Shown: positions 36,771 to 49,202 of the stretch, piece by piece
Numbering within the stretch: the stretch's first letter is position 1
Layout of the letters: the number at the start of each line of letters is the position of its first letter
Assembly: GCF_963924675.1 (NCBI RefSeq)
Contig: NC_089224.1
Location: 68,185,464-68,249,463 of the forward strand
Length of the DNA stretch: 64,000 nucleotides
DNA from: Phocoena phocoena
Taxonomy: Eukaryota > Chordata > Mammalia > Artiodactyla > Phocoenidae
Direction of reading: 5' to 3'
The notes under the pieces: generated by a model
What the model was told of the DNA's origin: nothing
Database searches by the model: none
What the model saw: only the letters and a program-made list of their open reading frames with translations
Translations under genes and position numbers: made by a program

Positions 36771-38292
36771 TAAGCACATAATGTTGATATAATTAGAGTG
36801 GATTAGTTATTTGCATTAGGATTTTGACAACTTGTAGGAGTTCTTTACCAGATTTCAAGCCAGCTCTAAACCCTCATAAAAGTCTTGTGAGACAGGCTGG
36901 CAGCCAGCATCTTTATATAGGCAGGGCTTGAGCCTGATTCAGTTTTTTGCCTACCACCTAACTTATTTTTAGAATGCAATACATAGTAATAAAAATAAAA
37001 TAGTGAACAACAATATAATCAAAGTAATACAGATTTACTTCTCAGATTAGATGTGCTCTCACTGGAATTTCTTTTAGGGTGTCTGAGGTATTCCTTGTCT
37101 GGCAATAGAGATGGAATAAAATTACACCAATTTTAGATAAAAATTATTCAAGCTTTCAACAGAATAGGCCAGCAGCCTCTCCCTGTGAGTAAGCTAGGCA
37201 GAGCTGGAGTCTCCACTGACTGCTTCACTCCTCCTGGCACATTTGCCTTGCCACAGTGAGCTTGTGTGTGCCCTCCACACCTGTGGGCATCCTCCGGCTG
37301 TGTCCACAATCCTCGGGTAACATGAATCACCACCCCTCTGCTTCCAGACCAAGTTAGGACTTGTTGGCACATGGGATGTAGTCAGGGTGTCACTGAAGAA
37401 AAATTACTTTTTGGGACCCACACAGGGCTCATGGCATCTCCTGCATTATATTCTTCACATTCCCATATTCTGGCCTTCAGTCTTACAGCTCCACTGATGT
37501 GGTATTGCTAGGAGCCTGGAATTCCTCGGATACAGGGAGACAGATTACTGCTTTATCTAGCTCACAACAGACTCCATGTAAAAACACAGTGTTAGGGTAT
37601 TTAACTGACAATGAGAAATGTAACTGCCAAAAAGAATTTCTCTTAGTGAACTCTATATGAGAAGCTAAATCTTAATCAGAGGGTTGCTTGGTTAGCATTA
37701 AAGCAGGGCAGGGGAGTTAGCATAATGAGTTGAATATTTAAAGACCCCAGGGTCATGTTAGTCTGGGACCAGGAATCTTGTGGCCACCAAGATGGGAAAC
37801 GGTAAATTCTTAAGCCAGAGCATTTCTGCCCCTGGAAGTTCCCTGCCCTGGAGATAACTAGTGCCTGCTGGAGGCTGTTGGATGATGCTGGAAACATTTC
37901 CCCTGGCCACTGGCACCTCCCCAGTGCACTGCACTGAGTAGGCACTAAGAGAAAGATAGTTAAACAACAAGCCCCTATAGCACATAGACGTAAATGCCTT
38001 TATTCTAATCCTACATTCACATTGGGAAGTGATCATATTTCTGAACTAAGATGCCAAGTACTTTAAAAAAAATTCATCTAGCTAGAGAATAAATGTGGTA
38101 GATTAAAATAAGCCAAGAAAAAAGGGGGTGGGGTGCAAATCCCATATAGATGTTTCAATTTCATTTGATGGCTTATTTATGTAGATAAAAGCATTTTAAA
38201 AAACACCTCCAGGAGGTTTAAATCTATCTAATATTCATAACTTAGTACACTTAAATGAATAATTTTTGGTGACATATAATGCTTGATTTACA
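36771..38292. other. No gene seen
   Basis: Unique sequence. Frames at 37148-37372 and 37676-38036 on the - strand have no known motifs. Confidence 0.6.
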
Positions 38293-38565
38293 GAAAATGA
38301 CAAGATACAGAGAACAAACTAGTGATTACCAGTGGGGAGAGAGAAGTAAGGAGGGGCAAGATAGGATAGAGGGTTAAGAGGTACAAACTACTCTGTATAA
38401 AATACATAAGCTACAAGAATATATTGTACAGCACAGGGAATATAGCCGATATTTTATAATAACTTTAAATGGAGCATAATCTATAAAAATATTGAATCAT
38501 TATGTTGTACACCTGAAATTAATATAATATTGTAAATCAACTATACTGCAGTTTTAAAAAATGAC
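38293..38565 (+). mobile_element. Old L1 3'UTR fragment (L1MA-like)
   Basis: Typical 3'UTR strings are present: aactagtgattaccagtggg, tattgtacagcacagggaat, and ttgtacacctgaaattaata. It ends in an A-run near 38560. No coding content. Confidence 0.78.
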
Positions 38566-39084
38566 AATCAAGAACTTTACACAAGAAGAAGCTGAGACCC
38601 ACAGAGTTGAAGACATACAAATGGTTAGAGGTAGAAGCAAAATATACACGTGCTTAACTTTCAGTCCATAGTTGTTTGCATAATTAAGTACAGCTTATTT
38701 TTCTTCTATCACCCAGTTGATATGCACCAAATAAGGAATGGAATTTGGGTTTGAGAGAGAGGGAGAGGGGTAAGGGGTAATTTTTTTGAGAATGACACAA
38801 TGTTAGGGGCCAGGGAACCTAAGTAGAGCCCCAGTGGAAGGTCATAGGGTACAGAGAGGACCATAATGGACATCTTCAATTCTGCAGTTTTTTTAGAACT
38901 GGTCAGCGGCTCTCATGCCAGATTTTGGATAGCTTTATGTTCTATTACTTCAACTACATTAGTTTTGTAATATACAAAACACTCGTCATCAGGTACATGA
39001 GAGCTGCGGGAAGATGATGACCCTAGGACCTGGAGATCCTGGTTAATGGATAACTTATGAGAATGTAGCAAACTCATTTTTTTT

Positions 39085-39360
39085 TTCATTCTGTATTTAT
39101 TGAGTACCTCTGCCCAGATATGCCCTGGGCATAACCCAGAGGGCATAAAGATGAATAGCACATGGTCCCTGCCCTCAAGAAGCCACAGTCCAGTGAAGTC
39201 TTTCACTTAATCAGTTACAGTTACTGCATAATATACCCAATGATCCAAAGCTATATAAGACATGGTGATAATATAGAGGTAGGAGAACATAATTCTATTG
39301 GGAGTGGTCAAAGAAGGCTTTCCAGAAAAGGTGACCTATGAACTGGGTTTTGAGTAATGA
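39085..39360 (-). mobile_element. L2 fragment
   Basis: Reverse L2-type text: catggtccctgccctcaaga, agaaggctttccagaaaagg. Confidence 0.6.
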
Positions 39361-39544
39361 ATAGCCTTAACCATGGCCTTAAGCTGTTACCTCATCCCAC
39401 CACACCCCTGCTTCATGAATCCTGTACTACCTACTTTGCCACTCTTAACTGCACCATGGATTTCTTTAATTGCAATGCCTTTTCTCTATTACTTAAAAAA
39501 TAAAAAAGCTTACTCGTCTTTCAAGGCCTATCTCTAGCACCCTC

Positions 39545-39720
39545 TAAACCAGAGATCAGAAAACTATGGCTTGTGAATCAAATTTGGTCCACTATTTGTT
39601 TTGTAAATAAAGTTTTATTGGAACACGGCCATATTCATTCAAGTATCACCTTATAGCTACTTTGGTGTTACAATAGCAGAATTAAGCAGTTGTTTCAGAG
39701 ATGGCATGGCCTCCAAAACT
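39545..39720 (+). mobile_element. hAT-type DNA transposon fragment, subfamily not assigned
   Basis: Landmarks are gagatcagaaaactatggct, gtaaataaagttttattgga and acacggccatattcattc. This matches a common mammalian non-autonomous element with a conserved gtaaataaagttttattggaac core. I cannot name it firmly. Confidence 0.65.
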
Positions 39721-40430
39721 ATGCATCCTTGAGATAATAGTTATTTAACTTTCATGTTTCAATTTCCTTATGAGTCACATGGCAGTAATTATTAAAGCTG
39801 CAGCAAGTTTTTATAATGATTAAATGAGCTGTTGTGTATTTGATGGATGCTGTGATGTGGCACCCTCATCCCTCTTCTGAATGAGGATCTATTTCCTCAG
39901 TTGTCAAAACATAGCACTTAGCTGTCAACCTTCTGCTGTGTTGGAAGAAAACGTCACTTCAGGTCATGACTCTTTTCTGGGGCAGCGCCCATCTAATGAC
40001 TAATCACTCTGGCAAGTATGGACTTACACCCCTACCCCCCAACTCAGATCTGTACCAGCACCAGAGGTCCCCATGGATCATAGAAATTCAGGCTTTTCCT
40101 GTGCTGGATCCTGCTACCTTCCTCACTGTTCCATAGGTGTTGATCTCAAGAGCATTCCCTAAACTCCTTCTCAGGGTCTACACCCAATGATCCCCACCTG
40201 TGATAGTAGGTACCAGGATTGGTCTCCAAGCATAGACACTAAGATGGCATTTTGGAGCGGATCACCATCTCCTGGCTGCCAATGTGAGTGCTGTTACTGG
40301 TAGGTAGAACGTGAATAGCCCAGGCATCTGTGCAGTTGTTTCACCAGTCATGATCTACGAGTGGAAGGGGATGTGCTGGCTGATGCTATGTGTCAGGCAT
40401 TTGAGAAATGAGAAGGAAATAGTAATCTCT

Positions 40431-40616
40431 TTTTTTTTTTTCACTGTTGTGGGCTCTCCCGTTGCGGAGCACAGGCTCTGGACGCACAGGCTCAGCGGCC
40501 ATGGCTCACGGGCCCAGCCGCTCCGCGGCATGTGGGATCCTCCCGGACCGGGGCACGAACCCGTGTCCCCTGCATCGGCAGGCGGACTCTCAACCACTGC
40601 GCCACCAGGGAAGCCC
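40431..40616 (-). mobile_element. CHR SINE, 3'-shortened copy
   Basis: TSD gaaatagtaatct at 40416-40428 and 40618-40630. Next to the T-run the usual gcggtacgcgggcctc segment is missing: the T-run leads straight into cactgttgtgggctctcccg. The tRNA-like head with A and B boxes is intact at the right end. Confidence 0.94.
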
Positions 40617-41012
40617 AGAAATAGTAATCTTAAGGGCAGTGAATTGGCTGGCTATGGTCAAGTTCCACTGATGCCCTGGAAAAGGATAGCAAAAGAGCTG
40701 AGATGGATTAATCAGCAATTAAATCCTAATTGTGAAGACCAGATGGCCTCCCTCGAAACATAAAAAAAAAGGCTCTTATATCAGAAATTGAGGATAAGGG
40801 GTTCAAATGCGAGGACCAAGGCCAGGATTTAATGGTAAGAGTAGCTGAGGCAGGTTTGTTATGCCAAGGTTGGGAAAAATGGGCCCCAGACACAAGAGAT
40901 GGGTGTATCTGTGTGGATCCCCCCCCACCCTCCAAGAATCTTTAATTTCCAGATTACCCTGAACCCTCTGAGCCTGCACAAATGGACCACTCTTCCTGTC
41001 TGTTAAGGGCTA

Positions 41013-41013
<1 letters not shown>

Positions 41014-41083
<70 letters not shown>

Positions 41084-41126
41084 CCTCCCTCCCTCTCTCC
41101 CTCCCTCCCTCCCTCCCTCCCTCCCC
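41014..41126. repeat. Compound microsatellite (AC)n(CT)n(CCCT)n
   Basis: (AC)n at 41014-41042, (CT)n at 41043-41079, then a CCCT/CCTC-type run to about 41126. The last two parts form a pure polypyrimidine tract of about 80 bases. No gene overlaps it. Confidence 0.97.
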
Positions 41127-42332
41127 ATGCTTGAAGTTAATCCTCTGTACTCATTCAGGATCTCCGCCATCCCCCCTCCCAATCACCAGGTCAATAACTC
41201 GGATTAAATCACAGTATACCTCTGCCAAGGACCTACTGGAACTGCTAAGGGAGGAAAAGGACCATCCCCCTATAGTCTAACTTTAAGACTAGCCAACTGG
41301 GGAAGTATGCATGGGACTGGGTTCTGAGTGTGCCCGGCCAAGGTGGGTGGATGATAAATTTAGATATGAGAGTTTGCCAATATGAGAGCATTTGCCCACA
41401 GTAGAGGATGTAATAATATCCTGGCAAGGATCCAAGAGAAAGGATGTGAATGTGTTGCAGGCTGGCTCCCAGAGCATGGAAAAAGCAATGCCCCATACTA
41501 AGGTAGAAATGATGGAGTTGATGTGCCAGACAGATGGAGAAAAGAAAGAACATGTTTACATGTTCTTTACACAATGGAGAAAGGAAAGAACGTGTTCAAC
41601 GGCTCTTCTCCCTTGCCCAATTGGACAGTAAATGACATGTGCGGCAGTCTCAGCCTAGTTTTATTATTGCTATATCATTCTGAAGATGTCCAAATCAGTC
41701 AAGAGGATGCAGATTTGTGCCAAGAAGAGTACTCCAAGAATGTCCCATAGGGACACAGTAGTCTAGACACACTGGGAGATACACAGACCATTGAGGGTTC
41801 TGCTGGATCCAAACAGTTATAGTTTCTGCAATCCTCTTACCTCCCAACACCACATCCTCAACCAGATATCCCTGTATCTGTCCTAGGTGTGCAGTTTTGT
41901 GGCTCTGGCTTATGGGACCCCATCATGCAGGGACATCTTGTATAGTTGTGTCTGGCTATGAGATGGGGCCCATCATTTCCAAGGACAAAGTATAACAGAG
42001 GAAGAAAAGGAGGCAGCTGGGTGCCCTTTGTGTGATTATCAATTTCGGGAGAACTGTTCTTCTCTAATAACAACAAGTAATTTTTGCTTAGGAAGCAATC
42101 TCTGAGCTTTCTCTTTTCTGGTCTCCATCTATATTATTTATTGATTTGCAGGTTCCAGCATGTCAGCTATTTTACACGAATTCTTTTCTATTTTAAAAAT
42201 CAGTAATGTATATAGATACTATTCGGACATCCCTTGTGTATTGTTCTTTGGGAACGTTGAGCTGAGAATGTTTGCTTTTAGATTAGCCAAGTGACCTTAG
42301 CACACAAAGAAATTATTATCCATCATTTTTTT

Positions 42333-42695
42333 AACATCTTTATTGGAGTATAATTGCTTTACAATGTTGTGTTAGTTTCTGCTGTATAATAAAGTGAATC
42401 AGCTACACCTATACCTATATCCTCATATCCCCTCCCTTTTGCGTCTCCCTCTCACTCTCCCTATCCCACCCCTCTCGGTGGTCACAAAGCACCAAGCTGA
42501 TCTCCCCGTGCTATGCGGCTGCTTCCCACTTATCCATAAAAAGAAACAAAATTAGGTGATTTGTAGTGAGGTGGATGGACCTAGAGTCTGTCATACAGAG
42601 TGAAGTAAGTCAGAAAGAGAAAAACAAATACCGTATGCTAACACATATATATGGAATCTAAAAAGAAAAAGTGGTTCTGAAGAACCAGCATTTGT
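42333..42695. mobile_element. Short L1 with inverted 5' part (twin priming)
   Basis: The left part, 42333-42535, is an L1 3'UTR on the - strand (taacatctttattggagtat). At about 42536 it switches to + strand L1 ORF2-end and 3'UTR text (ggtggatggacctagagtct, then gaagtaagtcagaaagag) to about 42695. This arrangement is typical of twin-primed L1 insertion. The TSD is weak: atccatcatttt against accagcatttg. Confidence 0.85.
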
Positions 42696-43289
42696 TTTTA
42701 AACTCCATGGCCTTACATCGGCCTGATTTTCCATGGGTAGAATACATTTTCACGCTGGTTGCAGTTTAAGGAGAGTTAAGAAAGCTTCCTTATTTTCTCT
42801 TAGACTGACTTCCTAGAAATATTCTCCCCCAAAGTGTTTTAAATTCCACTATAATCAACACTGTTGTACAATAATGCTATGAATGGGTCCATAGTAGTCA
42901 CTCTGCATAATGCAGTGCTGCTTTAATGCAAGGTTCAAGACATAAGCCCAGGGAGCCTGCTGGAAGGACTGAAGCGAATGCCAAATCCCATTACGTTGGA
43001 ATCTGAGCTATCACAGGAGTGTGTTATCATCGTTTCATTCCATGTTTGGCAAACTGGTCTCTGGTTACTCGTTCACCTCTCCCTGTGTTTCTCATTTACT
43101 GCAGAAGAACCAGTCGGATTCTCTCTTTACTCTTTGTCTAAAGAGTGGAAATCATTGATATAATGGGGAGTAGGAAGACCATGAAAAAGAGAACAATAGG
43201 AGAACAAAGGGAAGGGTTTCAGCAAATAGGTATAAACACCAGTTTGGGGCTGAAACAGTTTGCTCAAATAAAAGACCAAATAGGGTGAT

Positions 43290-43480
43290 GGAAAGGATTT
43301 TGAGTTAGTTGCCAGAGTTCTGAGGCTCTTAGAGAACCAGTGTTGCAGTCTTGGACATAGCAGTTAATGTTTGTTTATCTCAATTACTTCATCTGTAAAA
43401 TGCAAAGTACTATGCTTGCCTTGCCTATCTCCCTGGCTGATTGTGAAACCAAGTTTATATTTTTGATGACTCTGTGAAAC
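43290..43480 (+). mobile_element. MIR fragment
   Basis: Forward MIR-like: tctcaattacttcatctgta, aaatgcaaagtactatgct. Diverged. Confidence 0.55.
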
Positions 43481-44084
43481 ATACTGTGCTCTAGGAAGGC
43501 GCTTGGTTTTGGTTATGGGTTTCTGAGTGTGTATAAATCATGCCTCAAAATCTATAGTGAAAGTAGTTGGGTATAAAAGAGTACATAGAACTGAATTAAT
43601 ATTTATGAGACATATCAAGAATAGAGGAGCATCTACTTGACAATTTTGCCTGGTTGCAATCCTGGTGCTGCTATTATAGAGCTGAGGATGTCCCAGTTGA
43701 CCAGCCTCCACTGGGGGAACTGTGGTTTTGGCGAAGAAGGTGGCTGGTCCAGTTCACATCCAACTATGATATCCAGTAACTTGGGTTTATTGTTGGTTAC
43801 CTCTCAGTCAAGTGATATTTCTCTGGAAGCATAAGGTTCTACAGTTTAGGGAAGACAGTGTCAGCTAAAAAAGAATTCCTGCTCCATTTGCTTTGTTTTG
43901 TTTTTCTGTATCAGTATCCACTGTTAGCTATTCATTGGCAAGACTGACCCATTTTTACATCCACTTTTGAATAAATAAATTTTTACCCAAGAAAGAATTA
44001 AGGTATGGTCCTGGACATCATGGCCTTTTTTTTCCTTTGAGTTTTCAAATTTCAGTCAACAAAAGAAATCACATCATCAAATAA

Positions 44085-44290
44085 TAAAGATAAATAATAT
44101 TGAGTACCTTCTATATTCTAACTGCTGTGCTAAGAATTATATGTATATTATTTCACCAATTCTAATAGTGAAACTGAGAGTAGGTATTTGTGTTTCTGTT
44201 TGGAGAAAGCAAGATTTAAGATGAAGCCACACACACGAGATTGCATAGTCATAATGGGTAGAGCCAGGATTCAGATCCATCTTTCACTTA
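44085..44290 (-). mobile_element. MIR SINE
   Basis: Reverse MIR: aatattgagtaccttctata, gctgtgctaagaattatatg, and gtagagccaggattcagatc. Confidence 0.65.
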
Positions 44291-45179
44291 TTTTGAATCC
44301 CAGATCCTTAATCACTTTGTTCTCCTATCTTCACCAAAGGGCATCTGCTCTGAGGAAGGTGTGCTGTGTACTGGGGATGGAAGGATGAATAAAGTAGTAA
44401 TTCTGTCCTCATCAAGTTCCATTTGATGTTTGAATGAGCATTATAAAAGCTATTATTGAGAGGCCCACAAGACTGAAATGGTTACCGTAATAGTGTTTCA
44501 TAGAAATAATAAATTTTTACAATTTGAGGGGAAAATATTCCATTTTTAAGCAGTAAAAATAATAGCAGAATGTATGTTATATCTTGACTTCAGCAAGGCG
44601 CCAGACAGTATTTCATAACATTTTTGAGGGAGAATTGTAGAACTGTCATGTAAATGACAGTGTAATATGGAGAATTCAGAGCTGATTAAACCCATACATC
44701 AAAATGTATTGACTAATACAGTCAAGATCAAGCTGGAGTGAGGTTCTGGAGGTGAGCCATTGGGCTCTGTCTTTACTCATGACCTACTCATCTCTTTTAA
44801 CAGTGCCTTAGGTCATTGATTTGTTTAGCACATAACAAATCTGTGGATGGCATAAGACTTTGAGAAATAATTGACACATTGAATTAAACAAGGTCATTAT
44901 CATTAAGGATAATGTAAAGCCTTTGATTTAGGTTCAGAAAGTCAACTACATTTGTATAGAATGATACTAATAATGGGCTAGAAAGATTTAAATGTGTAGT
45001 ATGTCTAAATAACAAAATATGTATGCTAATGGAGCAGGTGTTACCTTAGACTGAAATAATAAAGTCTTATGTCCAGATCAACGAAGGTAAGTTTCAGTGT
45101 ATTTATTTCTGTACTTTAAAAAAATATTCTGATAGTTCCAGGTGTCTTCCTTGAAATGAGATATTGACCAGATAAAGGC

Positions 45180-45345
45180 AACAGAGACATTTATTGAGGA
45201 CCTACTATGTGAGGACCAGATTATGTGCTAGGTGTCATCCAAATCTCACAACATCTCTGTGAAGCACTTTTAAAGAAGACGTAACAACTGAACCTCAGAG
45301 AGGTTAATAAGTTGTTTGCAGTGAAGCCGAGATTTGATGTCAGAT
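45180..45345 (-). mobile_element. MIR SINE
   Basis: Reverse MIR: catttattgaggacctacta, aacctcagagaggttaataa. A second MIR-like piece in the same orientation lies at about 45470-45600 (ttaggcatctactatttgct). Confidence 0.7.
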
Positions 45346-45603
45346 TGATGTAACTCCAAAACTCATAGCCACACCACCACATCAGGCTCCCAGAGGGCTC
45401 TAAGCTCTGAAGGGAGCAACCTGGGGGTGGGAATGAACAGAGGTAGCTAAGAGTAGAGGAGAAGTGAATTAACATTTATTAGGCATCTACTATTTGCTAG
45501 ACATTTTACATGCATAGTCTCAATTAATATAGTAACTCAACAAAATAGGTATTATCACATACCCATTTTAATATGAGAAAACTGAGGTTCAAATGGCTAA
45601 ATA

Positions 45604-46090
45604 CGACCTAGGCATTTTGAATGTATAGAAATATTGAACCACTATGTTGTATAACAGGAACCAACATAGTGTTGTAGGTCAGTTATATCAATATTTCAGA
45701 AACAAGCAAACATGCAAACACATAGAAAAAGAGATTAGATTTGTTATTAACAGAGGCAGGGGGTAAGGGTGGGAATTGGATGAAGGCAGTCAAAATGTAC
45801 AAATTTCCAGTTTAAAATAAGTACTAGGGATATAATGTACATGATAAATTAACACTGCTGAATGTTATCCATGAAAATTGTTGAGCATAAATCCTAAGAA
45901 TTCTCACAGCAATGACAAAATAACTTTTTTCTATTTCTTTAATTTTGTATCTATATGAAATAATGGATGTTCACTAAACTTATTGTGGTAATCATTTCAT
46001 GATGTATGCAAGTCAAATTATGTTGTACACCTTAAACTTATACAGTGTTGTATGTCAGTTATATCAAAATAAAACTGGAAGAAAAAAATA
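45604..46090 (+). mobile_element. Old L1 3'UTR fragments
   Basis: Two related 3'UTR blocks follow each other (ccactatgttgtataacagg; then tgttgtacaccttaaacttat and tcaaaataaaactgg), ending A-rich near 46090. This is the general L1MA/L1MB layout. Confidence 0.75.
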
Positions 46091-46292
46091 ACTTACCTAA
46101 GGTCACCTAATAAATAAGTGGTAGAGTCAAGATCAGGCTACTCATCTGTTCTATTCTGTGACCATGGTTTGCCATCCCCACTTTCAGATATAACACATGG
46201 CACCCATATTGATTTTGCCCAGTCTGTAAATCTGTGTTGTAATTAACTTTTTAGAAAAAAAATCTCAATTTTTAAAACTTAAATTCAACTAT

Positions 46293-46576
46293 TTAAAAAA
46301 ATTTCTTTATTTTTGGCCGCGTTGGGTCTTCGTTGTTGCATGCGGGCTTTCTCTAGTTGCGGCGAGTGGGGGCTACTCTTCATTGCGGTGCGCGGGCTTC
46401 TCATTGCGGTGGCTTCTCGTTGCGGAGCACAGGCTCTAGGTGCGTGGGCTTCAGTAGTTGTGGCGCACGGGCTTAGTTGCTCCACAGCATGTGGGATCTT
46501 ACCAGACCAGGGCTCGAACCCGTATCCCCTGCATTGGCAGGCAGATTGTTAACCACTGTGCCACCAGGGAAGTCCC
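46293..46576 (-). mobile_element. CHR-related SINE, longer and older subfamily
   Basis: At about 284 bases it is longer than the other copies. It shares the tRNA-like head (ending ccaccagggaagtccc) but has an extra tail region with repeated gttgcgg/cattgcggt units and ends at the left in tttatttttggccgcg. The TSD is taaattcaactat at 46280-46292 and taaactcaactat at 46577-46589, one mismatch. It resembles the older CHR-1 type shared more widely among whales, hippo and ruminants; the subfamily is my inference. Confidence 0.88.
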
Positions 46577-46589
46577 TAAACTCAACTAT

Positions 46590-47518
46590 ATAACTGGAAA
46601 ATTGTATACAGAACCATAAATGAGAAGCCAAATCTATGTATGCCAAATCTATAAAAGAGAAGCTGCATGCCAAATCTATAAAAGAGAAACTAACACCCCT
46701 TTGCTATAAACAAGAAGAGACCATAAACATAAGAATGTTATAAACAAAAGGGTGTTGGATACTAGCTAGATATTGTTGCCTGCAGAAGGTTCTAACTCTG
46801 AGGTCCCCTTTCTCTTTGTTAGAAAGCGAAATTAGCCTGGTTACTAAGCCGTTTAGATCCCTGACCTGTAAAGAACTGAAGAATTCAAACAGAAGTAATT
46901 TTCTCACAATAATTATATGTAATTCAATGCTGTTTAATGCAGTGTCTGTGAGATAGCTGAAATCATCTCCTGAACCATCTGAAGACATCTCAGCTTTCAG
47001 CAGTTGCTCACATCCGATATTTTTGAATATACTCTTTACCATTCTTCTTAATTGCCTTGAAGAATAGTAGGATGGTGCATCTGGTAGGGGGAAAAAAGGC
47101 TTAGGACAGTCACCACCATTTCAAATTCTGGAGGGCTGACATGTGGGAGATAGTACTGAGATAGTACTTATTTCTTATTTTATCCTCAAGAAAGTCAAAC
47201 AAGGACAAATGGTGTGACACTTTGAAATACAACTTTCAGTTCAATGTAATATACAATATGAACATTAAAACTAACAAAATAAATGGCTATGGCTCAAAGA
47301 ACTGAGTTCTTTGCTCATGAAAATTGATAGTGGACCATCTTCCAAGATTGATATAAAAGAAATGATTCTATTGTTTGGGGGATTGAAGTCAAATTAAAGA
47401 TCATTTAGAACTTTAAGATCATTTTCGACTCCATCATTCTCTCTGATTCCATGATGCTGCTAGTAGCTCAAAGATCACTGGACATTTAAGATCCTATAGC
47501 TGATCTTACCTAGACAAA
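46590..47518. other. No gene seen; short local repeat
   Basis: Contains two near-identical units, gccaaatctataaaagagaa, at about 46644 and 46670. The 112-codon - strand frame at 46704-47042 has no recognisable domain. Confidence 0.55.
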
Positions 47519-47717
47519 GATTTTTCAACCTCAGCACTACTGACATTTTTTGACTAGAAAATTCTTTGTCCTCTGACTTGTAGGATGTTTATCAGCATTT
47601 CTGGCCTCTACCCACTAGATACTAGTAACACCCCCCCAGTTGTGACAACCAAAAATGTCTCCAGGCATTACCAAATTTCCCTTAGGGGGCAGACCACTCT
47701 TGGTTGAGGATCACTGT
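47519..47717 (-). mobile_element. MER5A-type hAT DNA transposon
   Basis: Reverse orientation of the MER5A consensus: aacctcagcactactgacat, ggcctctacccactagatac, tgtctccaggcattacc, and an end at ttggttgaggatcactg. Nearly full length at about 200 bases. Confidence 0.85.
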
Positions 47718-47989
47718 TAGAGACCCACTTCTCTCTGTGCATATTTGCTCTTCTGAGATAGTAATCAGTAAGAAGTTTCTTAAATATTTATATCTTATAT
47801 ATACCTTTACCATTGCACTTAATGCATTTAACAAACATCTACAACATGCCAGATGCTGTGTAGCCACAGTGGTAAAGGAGAGAGAGCCAGTCCACACAGA
47901 GCTCTGTGGTGGGTGGGTGGGATTGCAGGGGTCAAGGGGTGAAGAGACAGACTTGTATATGGTTTATCATAGTTAACCTGTGTTCCTGT

Positions 47990-48125
47990 CTGTTTCCACC
48001 ATTATCTTGGGAGCTTCCTAAGGGTGAGAACCACGTCTTTGAAATCTTTGGGTTCCCAGGGCCTAGCTGAATGCCTGGAATATAGTAGGTGCTCGACAAA
48101 ACATTTGCTGACTAAATGAATGAGA
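47990..48125 (+). mobile_element. L2 3' end
   Basis: Typical tail: gggagcttcctaagggtgag, tggaatatagtaggtgctcg, ending gactaaatgaatgag. Similar short L2 tails lie at about 8275-8420, 53145-53213 and 58715-58790. Confidence 0.7.
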
Positions 48126-48961
48126 GGGTAGAAGATTGGGTAAGGGCAGGAAATGGTAACCTACCCAGCACATTAAACCACCACCACAACAAAATCAACC
48201 ATGTTTAGTTGATTGGGGAAGGAGGAAAATTTATATAGTTTTTGTTAGGTCTTGTGGAAGATTAATATCATTGCATCTTTCCATAGTTTCATTTTTTTTA
48301 AATCATAGAGTTTTACTAAAAGCCAGGAATAGAGAAATCTCAGAATGAGGGAAGTGTACTTATAGGGGTATGGGTAGGCGGGAGGGAGGGGAACTTTGGC
48401 TCAGAGGATTTCCATACTTTCATTGTATGTTGTTTTTATGAGCATTGTCCCTTATCCTAACACATCTAGGAATATAAAAAAAAGATGAACCAGGCATGAC
48501 CGGCCACCCCCTCTTTCTAGCACTTTACCTTAAGGTTGACAAGTAAAAATTTGACCCAGAGAAATGATCAAAGCAGTGCTTTTTGTTGTGGTTCATTTGA
48601 ATTAGGCATTTTGGTGTATTTGGTGCAAATTTACTAATTTCATTACCAATTTCAAGATGGCATGAGGGATAAGTAAGGATTGGGAAGATTAATGATCATA
48701 TTGACATTGCAACTCTATATGTTTTACGTCGTTAAACTATCTCTCCATTGAAATAACCACATCAATATGTCCCATATCTGGAAATGACATAATTTACATA
48801 AAGTAAGTACATGGCAAATAGAGAAATTCCTTATGGCACCAAAAATGTTAAATATCTTTCTTCTAAGTCATAATGGCTGAATCTCTGACCCAGATCTATG
48901 TATTTATGTCCTTCTAAGGGAAGAGCAGTCTGTAAATAAAAATTAAAAGAGTAGTTCACTC
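48126..48961. other. No gene seen
   Basis: Unique AT-rich sequence. Confidence 0.6.
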
Positions 48962-48974
48962 TGCACTTTATTTT

Positions 48975-49202
48975 ATTTTATTTTATTTTTGGTTTTTTAT
49001 TTTTTTTTTTGCGGTACGCGGGCCTCTCACCACTGCAGCCTCACCCGTTGCAGAGCACAGGCTCCGGATGTGCAGGTTCAGCGGCCATGGCTCACGGGCC
49101 CAGCCGCTCCGCGGCATGCGGGAAATTCCCGGACCGGGTCATGAACCCGCGTCCCCTGAATCGGCAGGCAGACTCCCAACCACTGTGCCACCAGGGAAGC
49201 CC
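48975..49202 (-). mobile_element. CHR SINE with complex T-rich tail
   Basis: TSD tgcactttatttt at 48962-48974 and 49203-49215. The tail side is (TTTTA)n followed by ggttttttattttttttttt. The body has more substitutions than the other copies (for example cctgaatcggcaggcagactccc), so it is probably older. Confidence 0.94.

Larger units (their letters stand above)
39721..42332. other. No gene seen; possibly old retroviral-like internal sequence
   Basis: Outside the SINE and the microsatellite, parts of 40630-42070 have the texture of decayed MaLR/ERVL internal sequence (for example agctgagatggattaatcag). This is a weak impression. All frames are short and broken. Confidence 0.3.
42696..45170. 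other. No gene seen
   Basis: Unique or very old sequence apart from the two MIR fragments listed. Confidence 0.6.

Noticed and set aside
41043..41126. CRISPR-like or satellite array
   Set aside because: The repeat unit is 2-4 bases without spacers; it is a plain microsatellite in a mammalian genome.
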